A DNA stretch of 64,000 nucleotides from Neobacillus niacini (GTDB lineage: Bacteria; Bacillota; Bacilli; Bacillales; Cytobacillaceae): assembly GCF_023715415.1 (NCBI RefSeq), contig NZ_JAMBOB010000015.1, forward strand, positions 1-64,000, read 5' to 3'. The notes under the pieces are model-generated. The model was given only the letters and a program-made list of their open reading frames with translations. It had not been told where the DNA came from and searched no databases. Position 1 is the stretch's first letter. The number at the start of each line of letters is the position of its first letter. Below, in pieces: positions 18,124 to 26,763 of this stretch. The position numbers and the translations under genes were made by a program.

Positions 18124-19832
18124 AATTGTTCACCCTCAATTAGTGGGATCATCATTTGAGAACGCACATTCATCATCCCTTTATCTGTAATTTTGATAGC
18201 AGGTGAAACCGGCAAAGATAAAGTCGAGAAGGACATAATTTCATTACTATTGCGGTAGCCTAACCTCCTCATCGCTTGACGAACTTCCTTCAATTGCGCA
18301 CCTAGTTCTTGGATCGGTGCATCACTGATAATACCACCAACAGGTAATGGGCAAATTGCATGCACCTTCCCAACTTGTGTCACGACATAACCACCTTTTA
18401 TTTCCAATAATTGTTTTTGCGCAGCTATTATATCTTCAGAGCTGGTTCCCATCACCATCAAATTGTGATGATCATGTGCCCAAGTAGTGGCGACAGCTCC
18501 TTTTTCATATAAAGCTTTATCAACAAATCCGTAGGCGATGTTACCTGTTTTTCCATATCGCTCCATCACAACGATTAAGGCTAACCCGCTATTCTCCCAA
18601 TCTAAAAATCCATCTGCGATCGTAACTTCCCGCTGTACATGCTCGGTAAATGTCCCCACATCCGAAATTTGAATAACGTTGACTAAGGCCTTTTCAGAGG
18701 CATTCACCTTGAAACGTAAATCCTCTGATGTTAATGCCCGGCAATGTAAGGATTGATAGAAATGTTCAGGAAATTCAGGTTTCACAGCTGGATAATTGAT
18801 GTCATTCCCCTGTTTATATACCAATTTTCCATCTTTATATACCGACCCAATTTCAAAGCTTCCAACATCATTCAGCAATAGAAAATCGGCTTTAAAGCCT
18901 GGGACAATCGCACCTCGATCCTGGAATCCCATTCTTCTAGCAGGCGTATAAGTAGTGCAATATATGGCCTGTTCGGCAGGCATTCCACATGAAATAGCTA
19001 GACGTACGTTTGCATCCAAATGTCCTTCCAACAAGTCGTCCGCCATCACATCATCCGTAATGATTGCTATATATTCATAGAAATCATTTTTAACAATGAC
19101 ACGTATATTTTCTGGAGTAATTGATTTCTTTTGAAATTCTAAAAACATTCCATTGACGATTTTTTCATAAATGGATTCAGGCGATTGATGGGTATGATCA
19201 GCAGTTATACCTGCGTACAAGAATTTAGATAATTCTAATCCCGAAACACGCGGAACATGACCTTCTAAAGGCATAAATGGCCTCTCCGATTGAACTGCGT
19301 GTAAAATCTGTCTAATCAAAGAGTCAGGTTCATTGACAATGCCATTGAAGTTCATAGCTTCGCCTAAAGCAATCACCTTAGGATGCCGCAAGAGCTGCTT
19401 TACTTCATCAACACCAATAAAACCGCCCGTCGTTTCCAGGTCTGGCGTCGTCGAAGGGACAGAGGATGGAATTGCATAGAAAATATCCATGACGCTCGGC
19501 TGTGAAAAGAACGCCTCCAGCCCTTCCATCCCGAATACATTGGCAATCTCATGAGCATCAGCAACAACTGTTGTTACTCCATGGGTTAACACCGCCTCTG
19601 AAAAAATTGCAGGCGAAGTCATTGAGCTCTCAATATGCATGTGAATATCCATTAAGCCGGGAACCAAAAACTTATTTTTTGCATCGACTACTTCACTAGC
19701 CTGCCAATTCTCTCTTTCATCAGCACTCATATAGTAAAATTTATCATCAACAATGAACACATTTTTCTTTTCAAACTTTTTGGTAAAAGTGTTAAAAACC
19801 TGTCCATTCGTAATTGCCAAATCGACTTTCAT
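18120..19832 (-). CDS. ade: Adenine deaminase
   Basis: Hydrolyses adenine to hypoxanthine and ammonia. At 570 residues it has the two-part family layout: the metal-dependent hydrolase half with GLMDIHMHIESSM and VVADAHEIANV, then the C-terminal adenine deaminase domain (TTWAHDHHNLMVMG, PVGGIISD). Hypoxanthine would enter the GMP/IMP pool served by guaA and pbuG 8-10 kb away. It is separated from the binding-protein gene by a terminator-like hairpin, suggesting lower expression than the transporter. Confidence 0.95.
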   Translation of the reverse strand: MKVDLAITNGQVFNTFTKKFEKKNVFIVDDKFYYMSADERENWQASEVVDAKNKFLVPGLMDIHMHIESSMTSPAIFSEAVLTHGVTTVVADAHEIANVFGMEGLEAFFSQPSVMDIFYAIPSSVPSTTPDLETTGGFIGVDEVKQLLRHPKVIALGEAMNFNGIVNEPDSLIRQILHAVQSERPFMPLEGHVPRVSGLELSKFLYAGITADHTHQSPESIYEKIVNGMFLEFQKKSITPENIRVIVKNDFYEYIAIITDDVMADDLLEGHLDANVRLAISCGMPAEQAIYCTTYTPARRMGFQDRGAIVPGFKADFLLLNDVGSFEIGSVYKDGKLVYKQGNDINYPAVKPEFPEHFYQSLHCRALTSEDLRFKVNASEKALVNVIQISDVGTFTEHVQREVTIADGFLDWENSGLALIVVMERYGKTGNIAYGFVDKALYEKGAVATTWAHDHHNLMVMGTSSEDIIAAQKQLLEIKGGYVVTQVGKVHAICPLPVGGIISDAPIQELGAQLKEVRQAMRRLGYRNSNEIMSFSTLSLPVSPAIKITDKGMMNVRSQMMIPLIEGEQF

Positions 19833-19869
19833 TTTTATGCTCCCGCCTTTTCAAGTTTATTATTAACAA

Positions 19870-19899
19870 GAAAAGGGCCAAGAATTATCCTTAGCCCTT
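19870..19899 (-). terminator. Intra-operon hairpin
   Basis: Minus-strand AAGGGCTAAG / CTTGGCCCTT followed by TTCTTGTT, between the binding lipoprotein and ade. Probably a partial terminator or mRNA-stability element. Confidence 0.6.
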
Positions 19900-19916
19900 C
19901 TCCCCAACTTCATCTT

Positions 19917-20966
19917 TTATTTATTCAAAATCCGATTCCATTGATTAATCCAAGATTCTAGGTTTTTATTTACGAAAATTGAATCTACTTTGTTCGTACG
20001 TTGTGCAACATCACCGTAGGTTTTATTTTTAGCTGTTTCTTCGTCTAGTACTACATTTTTATTAGTTGGAGCTTCATTTAATGACCCTGCTGTTTTTTCT
20101 TGAACTTCTTGGCTTAATCTCCAGTCAATATATTTATAAGCCAAGTCTTTATTTTTTGAGTTTTTGTTGATATTGATTGTATTAAAGTTTGCGTATGTGC
20201 CAGATTCTGGGACAACATAGGCGACATCTGGATTAGATTCCGTAATAAGCGGAACAGCAAAGTCGCCGACAACAGCAGCTGTAATTTCACCTGATTGGAA
20301 CATGTTAGCTAAATCTGATGATTTACTGTATGTTTTTACAACGTTTGGAGCTAAATCAGTGATTCCTTCAAAAGCTGCTTTTCCATTGTCAGTTGTAAGT
20401 TCAACATCCTTGTGACTACTTGCTAAATAAACCATTGCTGGACCAAATGTGGTAGTAATATCAGGAATTGAGATTTTCCCTTTTAAAGAAGAATCCCATA
20501 GATCATCCCATTCCTTAATTTCTGTTGTCTTTTTGTTATAGACAATCCCGATACTGTTCAACGTGTAGGCTGGGCCAGAACCATCAGCAGCTAATTCTTT
20601 TGCACTATCAATTAAGTTGTCCATATTTGGAGCTTTTGAGCTGTCGATTTTTTCAAATAAATCTGCCGATACACCATCAGCTGCATTTGATTGCGACAAT
20701 TCGATCACATCAACCGTTGAATTTGGGTTACTTTTCAATTTTGTTAAACGCTCAGAGCTTGTACCCGTTTCTAAGACGATGTCTACATTGTATTTTTCTT
20801 CAAATGGTTTAAAGACATCTTCTTGCATTTTATCTTCTTCCAAACCAAAAGTTGAGATGATCAATGTTTGCTTTTCCTCACTCGCATCTTTGTCCCCGCC
20901 GCCGCATGCAGCCAGTATACTAGCTGTTACTAAAGTTAAACTTACTAAACCTAATTTCTTTTTCAT
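19917..20966 (-). CDS. ABC transporter substrate-binding lipoprotein (PotD-like)
   Basis: 349 residues with a lipoprotein signal (ASILAACGGG, lipid on Cys21). The mature part is a type II periplasmic binding fold of the spermidine/putrescine-iron class (LIISTFGLEEDK; DLWDSSLKGKISIPD; KDLAYKYIDWRLSQEVQ). By family it would bind polyamine-like or small polar ligands. The downstream adenine and MTA/SAH deaminases and the upstream PurR boxes argue for a purine or nucleoside-like ligand; this is inference. Unlike most PotD, it is encoded after the ATPase and permeases. Confidence 0.87.
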   Translation of the reverse strand: MKKKLGLVSLTLVTASILAACGGGDKDASEEKQTLIISTFGLEEDKMQEDVFKPFEEKYNVDIVLETGTSSERLTKLKSNPNSTVDVIELSQSNAADGVSADLFEKIDSSKAPNMDNLIDSAKELAADGSGPAYTLNSIGIVYNKKTTEIKEWDDLWDSSLKGKISIPDITTTFGPAMVYLASSHKDVELTTDNGKAAFEGITDLAPNVVKTYSKSSDLANMFQSGEITAAVVGDFAVPLITESNPDVAYVVPESGTYANFNTININKNSKNKDLAYKYIDWRLSQEVQEKTAGSLNEAPTNKNVVLDEETAKNKTYGDVAQRTNKVDSIFVNKNLESWINQWNRILNK

Positions 20967-20992
20967 TTTCTTCTCCCCTTTTCTTGGATGTT

Positions 20993-22033
20993 TTAAACTA
21001 TGATTAGTTTGTGAGATGGCATGGATAATGTGACTTCGTCTCCAACTTGATAGACCACATCATCTGTTTTATTTGCGAGTAATTTGCCAATAGGTGTTTC
21101 GACTTCATATTGGTAGGACTTGCCAAGGAACGTTCGAACTTTTATAATCCCTGACACCATATTATTTTCATTTTGTTTATTATTTCTTGTAATCTCGATA
21201 TCATCCGGACGGATGGTTCCCGTATGCTTTCCTGGCTCCCAATCGCGAGTACTATGGAAAACTGTTCCATCAACTGCTTTATAGTTCCATTCTTCTGTTG
21301 GTGTTAATTCAAAAAAGTTCTCAAACCCAATAAAACGGGCCACGAACTCTGTTTTTGGATTATTATAAATTTCTTCAGGTGTGTCAAACTGTTCAATTAC
21401 CCCTTTATTCATAACAGCAACTCTGTCTGAAATGGAGAAACATTCCTCTTGATCATGCGTTACAAATACAGATGTAATGCCTAATTGCCTTTGAATCCGT
21501 TTAATTTCGATACGCATTGCCAAGCGTAATTTAGCATCTAAGTTGCTTAATGGTTCATCTAATAATAATAATTTTGGTTCGATGACTAAGGCGCGCGCTA
21601 ACGCTACTCGTTGTCTCTGCCCGCCTGAAAGTTGTTTAGGATAGCGGTCGCCCAGCTCTTCTAATCCTGTAATCGCTAAAATATCTTTTACTTTTTTGTC
21701 GATAGAATTCTTTTTTTCCTTACGTAATTTCAAGCCGAACGCAACATTTTCCTTTATCGTTAGATGGGGAAACAATGCATAGCTTTGAAATACCATTCCA
21801 AATTCACGTTTATGAACGGGCACCTTCGTTAAGTTTTGAGTGTCAACAAGAAACTCGCCATCATTCGGCTCAATTAATCCGGCAATGACGCGTAAAGTGG
21901 TTGTTTTCCCGCAGCCTGATGGGCCTAACAAGGAAACCAATTCGCCCTTTTCAATTGATAAATTTAAATCTTTTAAAATATTGGCTTTGTTGTCATAACT
22001 CACACGAATATCTTTTAATTCAACATAGGACAT
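20993..22033 (-). CDS. ABC transporter ATP-binding protein (PotA-like)
   Basis: 346 residues. Walker A GPSGCGKTT, signature LSGGQRQR, Walker B LLLLDEPLSNLD and a C-terminal TOBE/OB regulatory domain (about 240-346, TGTIRPDDIEI) as in the PotA/FbpC group. It energises the two adjacent permeases. It lies 42 nt downstream of the PotC-like gene. Confidence 0.93.
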   Translation of the reverse strand: MSYVELKDIRVSYDNKANILKDLNLSIEKGELVSLLGPSGCGKTTTLRVIAGLIEPNDGEFLVDTQNLTKVPVHKREFGMVFQSYALFPHLTIKENVAFGLKLRKEKKNSIDKKVKDILAITGLEELGDRYPKQLSGGQRQRVALARALVIEPKLLLLDEPLSNLDAKLRLAMRIEIKRIQRQLGITSVFVTHDQEECFSISDRVAVMNKGVIEQFDTPEEIYNNPKTEFVARFIGFENFFELTPTEEWNYKAVDGTVFHSTRDWEPGKHTGTIRPDDIEITRNNKQNENNMVSGIIKVRTFLGKSYQYEVETPIGKLLANKTDDVVYQVGDEVTLSMPSHKLIIV

Positions 22034-22075
22034 AATGCTGTTTTACCCCCTTCGCTGTTAAAATCCTGGTTGTTC

Positions 22076-22855
22076 CTATGAAATACTTGCTAACCCTAAC
22101 GTCTTCTCAATAACATACATCAGAACAATCGTACCTAACATTAAAATGACTGATAAAGCAGATACTGATGGATCATAGTTATATTCTATATAATTCATTA
22201 AGCTTGTCGGCAGCATGGTTACACCTGGTCCTGATAAAAACTGAGATACCGGTATATTGTTGAAAGAATTAATGAATGCCAACATGAAGGAAGCAAAAAT
22301 TCCAGAAGTAATGTTGGGTAATACCACTTTTATAAATGCTTGTAATTTTGTGCACCCTAACGTCCACGAAACTTCTTCAATTGAAAAATCTAGCTGCTCA
22401 ATTGTTGAACCAACCACCCGAATAACGTAAGGCAGGCAAATCAAGAAATGGCCTAAAAACAATCCTTGGATGATAGGAAATTGAAACTTAATGACTATAA
22501 ATTGATACATAGCATATCCAACTACCAAGCCAGGTACAATCGTTGGAGAAAGGAAAAAACTCTTAATCCAATTTCGCCCGAACACCCTGTGGCGTGCCAA
22601 AGAATAAGCAGCTGGAACACCAATAATTAATGCCAAGAGAGTCGCTATAAATGCTACTTGCAGACTTAGAAAGAAGCTGTCCATAAATGCTTCATTGTTA
22701 AATACCTTACTGTACCACTCAAGGGTAAAACCTTTAATTGGAAATTGAATAGTTGTGTTTGTTCCAAAAGAAGTCACTATGATAATGAGCAAAGGAACTA
22801 ACAGAAATGCAAAAACTAGACCGGCAAAGATTTTTAAACCTATATTTTTACGCAC
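22076..22855 (-). CDS. ABC transporter permease (PotC-like)
   Basis: About six helices with the inner-membrane transport EAA loop (EVSWTLGCTKLQAFIKVVLP). I start it at GTG 22855 (VRKNIGLKIF), 8 nt after GAGG and overlapping the upstream permease stop by 8 nt; the ATG at 22888 would overlap by 41 nt and lacks a ribosome site. Partner of the PotB-like permease. Confidence 0.88.
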   Translation of the reverse strand: MRKNIGLKIFAGLVFAFLLVPLLIIIVTSFGTNTTIQFPIKGFTLEWYSKVFNNEAFMDSFFLSLQVAFIATLLALIIGVPAAYSLARHRVFGRNWIKSFFLSPTIVPGLVVGYAMYQFIVIKFQFPIIQGLFLGHFLICLPYVIRVVGSTIEQLDFSIEEVSWTLGCTKLQAFIKVVLPNITSGIFASFMLAFINSFNNIPVSQFLSGPGVTMLPTSLMNYIEYNYDPSVSALSVILMLGTIVLMYVIEKTLGLASIS

Positions 22856-23684
22856 TCGCCTCACCTCTTTTATCCATGCGTCCCGCAATCCAGCTGAATA
22901 ACTTCATCACGATTAAAGTCGCCACAATCATAATCAAAGCAATGACACTTGCACCTTGCCAGTTTCCTAGTGCAGTTGCATTTTGATATAAGAAGGTAGC
23001 TAACATGATGTTTCGATTTCCACCTAATAATTGTGGGGTTGTATAAGCCGTCAAGCTACCTGTGAAAACTAAAATGCTGCCAACAATAATCCCCGGCACA
23101 CTTAATGGCAGTATAACCTTCACAAAAGCGATCAAGCGATTGGCGCCTAACGTTTCTGCTGCTTCCATAATTTCAGAATCAATGTTCTCTAAAATTCCTA
23201 CTAACGTAATAACCATTAATGGCAAGAAGAGATACACAGAGCCAATGACAATGGCGAATTCTGTATAAAGCATCGTAAGCGGCTTAGAAAGTAAACCAAT
23301 ATTCATCAAAGCATTATTTAACATACCGTCTTGTCCCAAAATTGTAATCCATGCAAAACTCCGCACAACCGAATTCGTTAACAACGGAAACAATGTGACC
23401 GACATTAATAGACCGCGCCATTTTTTCGGACTTTGTGAAATGTAGTAGGCCGTCGGAACTCCTAACACTACACAAATCAGAGTTGCTATCAGTGAAATCT
23501 TTATCGTCCGCCAAAAAATCCCAAAATTATACTCATCCAAGAAGAATGAGGTGTAATTTGAAAAGGTAAACCCTCCATTAAAGAATGTTGGGAAAATGGT
23601 AGAAATAAGAGGTAACACCAAAAATAAAATCAAGAGAATCAATCCTGGAGCCAAGATGAGATAAGGTACTCTTCGCTGCGTCAT
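22848..23684 (-). CDS. ABC transporter permease (PotB-like)
   Basis: First gene of the purine-salvage operon, with about six helices and EAA loop EAAETLGANRLIAFVKVILP. ATG 23684 (MTQRRVPYLIL) is chosen because GGAAAGTGAGG precedes it; the reading from 23708 has no ribosome site. A sigma-A promoter lies about 95 nt upstream. Confidence 0.88.
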   Translation of the reverse strand: MTQRRVPYLILAPGLILLILFLVLPLISTIFPTFFNGGFTFSNYTSFFLDEYNFGIFWRTIKISLIATLICVVLGVPTAYYISQSPKKWRGLLMSVTLFPLLTNSVVRSFAWITILGQDGMLNNALMNIGLLSKPLTMLYTEFAIVIGSVYLFLPLMVITLVGILENIDSEIMEAAETLGANRLIAFVKVILPLSVPGIIVGSILVFTGSLTAYTTPQLLGGNRNIMLATFLYQNATALGNWQGASVIALIMIVATLIVMKLFSWIAGRMDKRGEASA

Positions 23685-23776
23685 ATCTGGCCTCACTTTC
23701 CAATTCAAAAAAGTATTATTGAATGGTGATTAACACCATACAAGGATCCGGTTTTATCTATCTCTTACACTTTTAG

Positions 23777-23805
23777 ATTATAATTAAAAACTATCATTTT
23801 GGCAA
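23777..23805 (-). promoter_or_regulatory. Promoter of the purine-salvage operon
   Basis: TTGCCA (23800-23805), 17-nt spacer, perfect TATAAT (23777-23782) on the minus strand. Confidence 0.8.
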
Positions 23806-23814
23806 TAAAAAAGA

Positions 23815-23848
23815 CGAATATTAATTTAATAATTACATTAAACGTTCG
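23815..23848. promoter_or_regulatory. Probable PurR operator
   Basis: CGAATATT (23815-23822), 18 nt, AACGTTCG (23841-23848). One arm is a full PurBox core and the other differs by one base. The arm spacing (18 nt) and the distance to the -35 (9 nt) are exactly those of the pbuG operator at 8828-8861. Confidence 0.6.
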
Positions 23849-23945
23849 TTAAATGGCAGAAAATGCTACAAAAAAAACTACTTATACTTTGTGTAATGCG
23901 TTTTTCGCGAATATTAGAATGACGAAGTAATTCATCTTATGTAAC

Positions 23946-24044
23946 GAAATTGAGAAAAAGGCCTCCCACCAGTTCCGCAAGCTGATGAAAGACCTTTTCA
24001 AATATATTAAATTATTGAGGATGATTCAAAAGGTCGTTGAATAA
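23946..24044 (+). pseudogene. Integrase C-terminal stub 2 / minus-strand terminator
   Basis: The plus frame reads NEIEKKASHQFRKLMKDL and then runs on to a TAA at 24042. The first part is the typical end of a Firmicute tyrosine integrase. On the minus strand GGTCTTTCATCAG pairs with CTGGTGGGAGGCC (13 bp, with G-U pairs), followed by TTTTTC. It could terminate the sucrose operon that ends at 24235. The groEL-tail copy lies 110 nt to the right. Confidence 0.65.
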
Positions 24045-24154
24045 CGATTCTTTCAATTCATCCTCTAACATTTCTTATCTCCAAGTAATTATTTTTTGAC
24101 ACTTCAATTTGGTAGTCTCATGCACTTAAACAGTTCTCATAAAAGAGAGGTTAA

Positions 24155-24173
24155 ATTACATCATGCCGCCCAT
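24155..24173 (-). repeat. groEL 3'-end copy (att-like scar)
   Basis: ATTACATCATGCCGCCCAT is identical to 63049-63067, the last codons and stop of groEL. No other groEL sequence surrounds it. It is read as an attachment-site duplication left by an integrative element. Confidence 0.75.
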
Positions 24174-24234
24174 ACATTTTTATACAAAATAGAAAAAAAA
24201 CAAAATCGATGCGAAATCACACACTAAATACGTA

Positions 24235-25203
24235 TTACTTTCCTATAAGCTTCTCAACTTCTCTCTTATTTGGCAGAGCAGAGATAGCTCCTTTTCCTGT
24301 TGTAGTGAGAGCCCCGCTAGCATTGGCAAATTGGAGAATAGATGCCTGGTGATCTCGCAGCACTTCCTCAATGTTTTCCGGATTGGCATGCAATTCTAGT
24401 AGTTGAAATAAAAATCCGCCAATGAACGCATCACCTGCTCCAGTTGTATCGATTGGTTCAACAGAGTATCCGCTTGATACAAACTTTTGCTCTTTTAAAA
24501 TCAAATCAGCCCCAGCAGCTCCCTTTGTGTAGACAACTGCCTTCACGTTTCCAACGAACAACGATTGTAGCGCCTCCGACTCATCCTTTATACCCGTAAT
24601 AAATTCAAGCTCTTCATCCGAAACCTTTACGATATCTGCAGTCGGTAAAAATTCAAGAATTGCCCTACGACAGTCCTCTGGATCTTCCCAAAGCGGAAGT
24701 CGCACATTTGGGTCAAAGCTGACCAAGCCATCCGCAGCTGAAACTGCGGCAATTACTTTTCTATGAGCCTGTTTCATCGGGCTTTCCACCAGGTCAACTG
24801 AGCAAAAGTGGAGGATATCCCCAGCTTGGAACCATGTTGAATCAATCTCCCCCTCGCTTAATAGCAAATCAGCGGAAGGATTACGGTAAAATGAGAAGTC
24901 ACGTTCCCCGTTCTCTTTTAACGAAACAAAAGCCAAGCCTGTATTCGCCTCTCCAGTCCGGTATACCTTGTCCGTCTCAACACCCGCCTCGACGAGCTTT
25001 TCAACTAAAAAGTCACCAAATGCGTCTTTTCCTAATTTAGAAATCAGCGCTGCTTTCTGTCCATATTTGGCTACAGCAGCTGCCACATTTGCCGGCGCAC
25101 CCCCAGGAGCTCTCTCAAAAGAGACAACATCCTTTAAGGCTGCTCCCTTTTGAAGAGGAATAAAATCAATTAACACTTCACCAATCGAAAAAAGCTTTCC
25201 CAT
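24235..25203 (-). CDS. scrK: Fructokinase (PfkB/ribokinase family)
   Basis: Phosphorylates the fructose released by sucrose-6-phosphate hydrolase. 322 residues with the N-terminal PfkB signature region (GGAPANVAAAVAKYG) and the C-terminal catalytic signature DTTGAGDAFIGG. It lies 27 nt after scrB as the last gene of the sucrose operon. The integrase stub hairpin 190 nt downstream is the only terminator-like structure on its 3' side. Confidence 0.93.
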   Translation of the reverse strand: MGKLFSIGEVLIDFIPLQKGAALKDVVSFERAPGGAPANVAAAVAKYGQKAALISKLGKDAFGDFLVEKLVEAGVETDKVYRTGEANTGLAFVSLKENGERDFSFYRNPSADLLLSEGEIDSTWFQAGDILHFCSVDLVESPMKQAHRKVIAAVSAADGLVSFDPNVRLPLWEDPEDCRRAILEFLPTADIVKVSDEELEFITGIKDESEALQSLFVGNVKAVVYTKGAAGADLILKEQKFVSSGYSVEPIDTTGAGDAFIGGFLFQLLELHANPENIEEVLRDHQASILQFANASGALTTTGKGAISALPNKREVEKLIGK

Positions 25204-25230
25204 TTCCTCACCTCTCTTACATCAAATAGA

Positions 25231-26706
25231 TTACTTGATATCCCATTTAACAACCTGAACATTCGTTTCGCCACCGCGGGAAAATATACGGATTCCATTA
25301 CTATTTTCACCAGGAAAAATCCTCCCGGTAAATACTTCCTCTCCATCATTTACGAACACTTCAATAGAGGAAACATCAACAAAGATACGGAATGAAAACT
25401 CTTCAGCTTCCACCGTGCATTTTCGAACGGTACCAAACTCCTTGGCGAAAGATTCGCCCGAATCAGTCCGATCAAACACCAACTTTTTCGCAACACGATC
25501 ATATTTAATGATGGTTTTCTCATATTCGCCAACCCGGAGTTCCAAACCAAACTCCTCAGCGGTACTATCAGAGAATTCCGCAAGCAGCTCATACACGTCT
25601 CCCTTAAAGTTATCCAAACAAATTGTTTCACTCTCAACCATAAGGTTTGTTTCTACTTTTTCCCCACGCAGCAATTTCAACTCATCGACTGGCTGTTGAA
25701 TGAGTTTTCCTTCTTTTACCGTTAACTCTCGAGGAAGTGTTAAACAGTGTGCCCAGCCATTTTTATCTGTAGGATAGTCAAGTTCCGGTAATCCCATCCA
25801 GCCGACTAAAATCCGCCTCCCCTGATGATCCACCGTTGTTTGTGGTGCATAAAAATCAAAGCCCCGATCCAGTTCATGAAAGACACCATGCTTTAATTCG
25901 ATGTTCTCTAAATCTATTGCACTTCCAACTACATACCCTGATTGATAAATATTTTGATAGTGGTCGCCTTCTGCTTTTAACCCTTGTGGGGAAAAAAGAA
26001 GTACGCCTTGCCCATACAGCTCAAAATAATCAGGACATTCCCACATATAACCGAACTCTTCACCTAGCCCTGTCTTCACTTCGCCCATAAACTTCCAATC
26101 TACTAAATCCTTAGATTGAAATAAAACTACACTTCCAGTCTCATTTTCCCTTTGGGCACCAATCACTGCATAGAAGATGTCCCCATTTTTCCAGACCTTT
26201 GGATCGCGAAAATGGTCAGTATAACCGCTTGGAACATCTGCAATCACCGGCTCATCCATTTTGACAATACTGCCATCAGGACTCATCACTGCCAAACATT
26301 GGTAGGGGTGACGATTCCAATCTGCATCACGGGTATTGCCTGTGTACATGAAGTATAATTTCCCATCGTGCTCAATCCCGCTTCCGGAATACGCCCCATG
26401 ACAATCAAACTCGTTCGAAGGCTCAATGCCCATTCCAACATCTTCCCAGTGAACCAGGTCCTTGGACTTCGTATGATACCAATGCTTTAACCCATGAACC
26501 GGCCCGATCGGAAACCATTGATAGAATAAATGATATTCTCCATTAAAATAACTAAAACCATTCGGGTCGTTTAACAATCCTGTCACGGGCTGAATATGAA
26601 AAGACTGGCGCCACGGGCACTGATTGACTCGTTTGGCCAACGCTTGAATTTCCTCTTCAGATACCTCATCCATGGTTCTGTATCGCTGCTCTTTTGTCCA
26701 TTCCAT
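25231..26706 (-). CDS. scrB: Sucrose-6-phosphate hydrolase (GH32)
   Basis: Cleaves sucrose-6-phosphate to glucose-6-phosphate and fructose in the cytoplasm; no signal peptide. The GH32 triad is visible: LLNDPNGF (nucleophile Asp), FRDPKV (transition-state Asp) and WECPDYF (acid/base Glu). A C-terminal beta-sandwich follows (ISRIF-type end: SNGIRIFSRGG). ATG 26706 is preferred, 8 nt after AGGAG; the GTG at 26715 is too near that site. Confidence 0.95.
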   Translation of the reverse strand: MEWTKEQRYRTMDEVSEEEIQALAKRVNQCPWRQSFHIQPVTGLLNDPNGFSYFNGEYHLFYQWFPIGPVHGLKHWYHTKSKDLVHWEDVGMGIEPSNEFDCHGAYSGSGIEHDGKLYFMYTGNTRDADWNRHPYQCLAVMSPDGSIVKMDEPVIADVPSGYTDHFRDPKVWKNGDIFYAVIGAQRENETGSVVLFQSKDLVDWKFMGEVKTGLGEEFGYMWECPDYFELYGQGVLLFSPQGLKAEGDHYQNIYQSGYVVGSAIDLENIELKHGVFHELDRGFDFYAPQTTVDHQGRRILVGWMGLPELDYPTDKNGWAHCLTLPRELTVKEGKLIQQPVDELKLLRGEKVETNLMVESETICLDNFKGDVYELLAEFSDSTAEEFGLELRVGEYEKTIIKYDRVAKKLVFDRTDSGESFAKEFGTVRKCTVEAEEFSFRIFVDVSSIEVFVNDGEEVFTGRIFPGENSNGIRIFSRGGETNVQVVKWDIK

Positions 26707-26734
26707 GCTGTTCACTCCTAATACACTAAAGGAG

Positions 26735-26758
26735 AATCACGGGATTCTCCTTTTCATT
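26735..26758. terminator. Intercistronic hairpin scrA-scrB
   Basis: Perfect inverted repeat AAAGGAGAATC / GATTCTCCTTT between scrA and scrB. The T run is on the plus-strand side, so on the transcribed minus strand it is more likely an mRNA-processing or stability element. Confidence 0.5.
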
Positions 26759-26763
26759 TTTTG

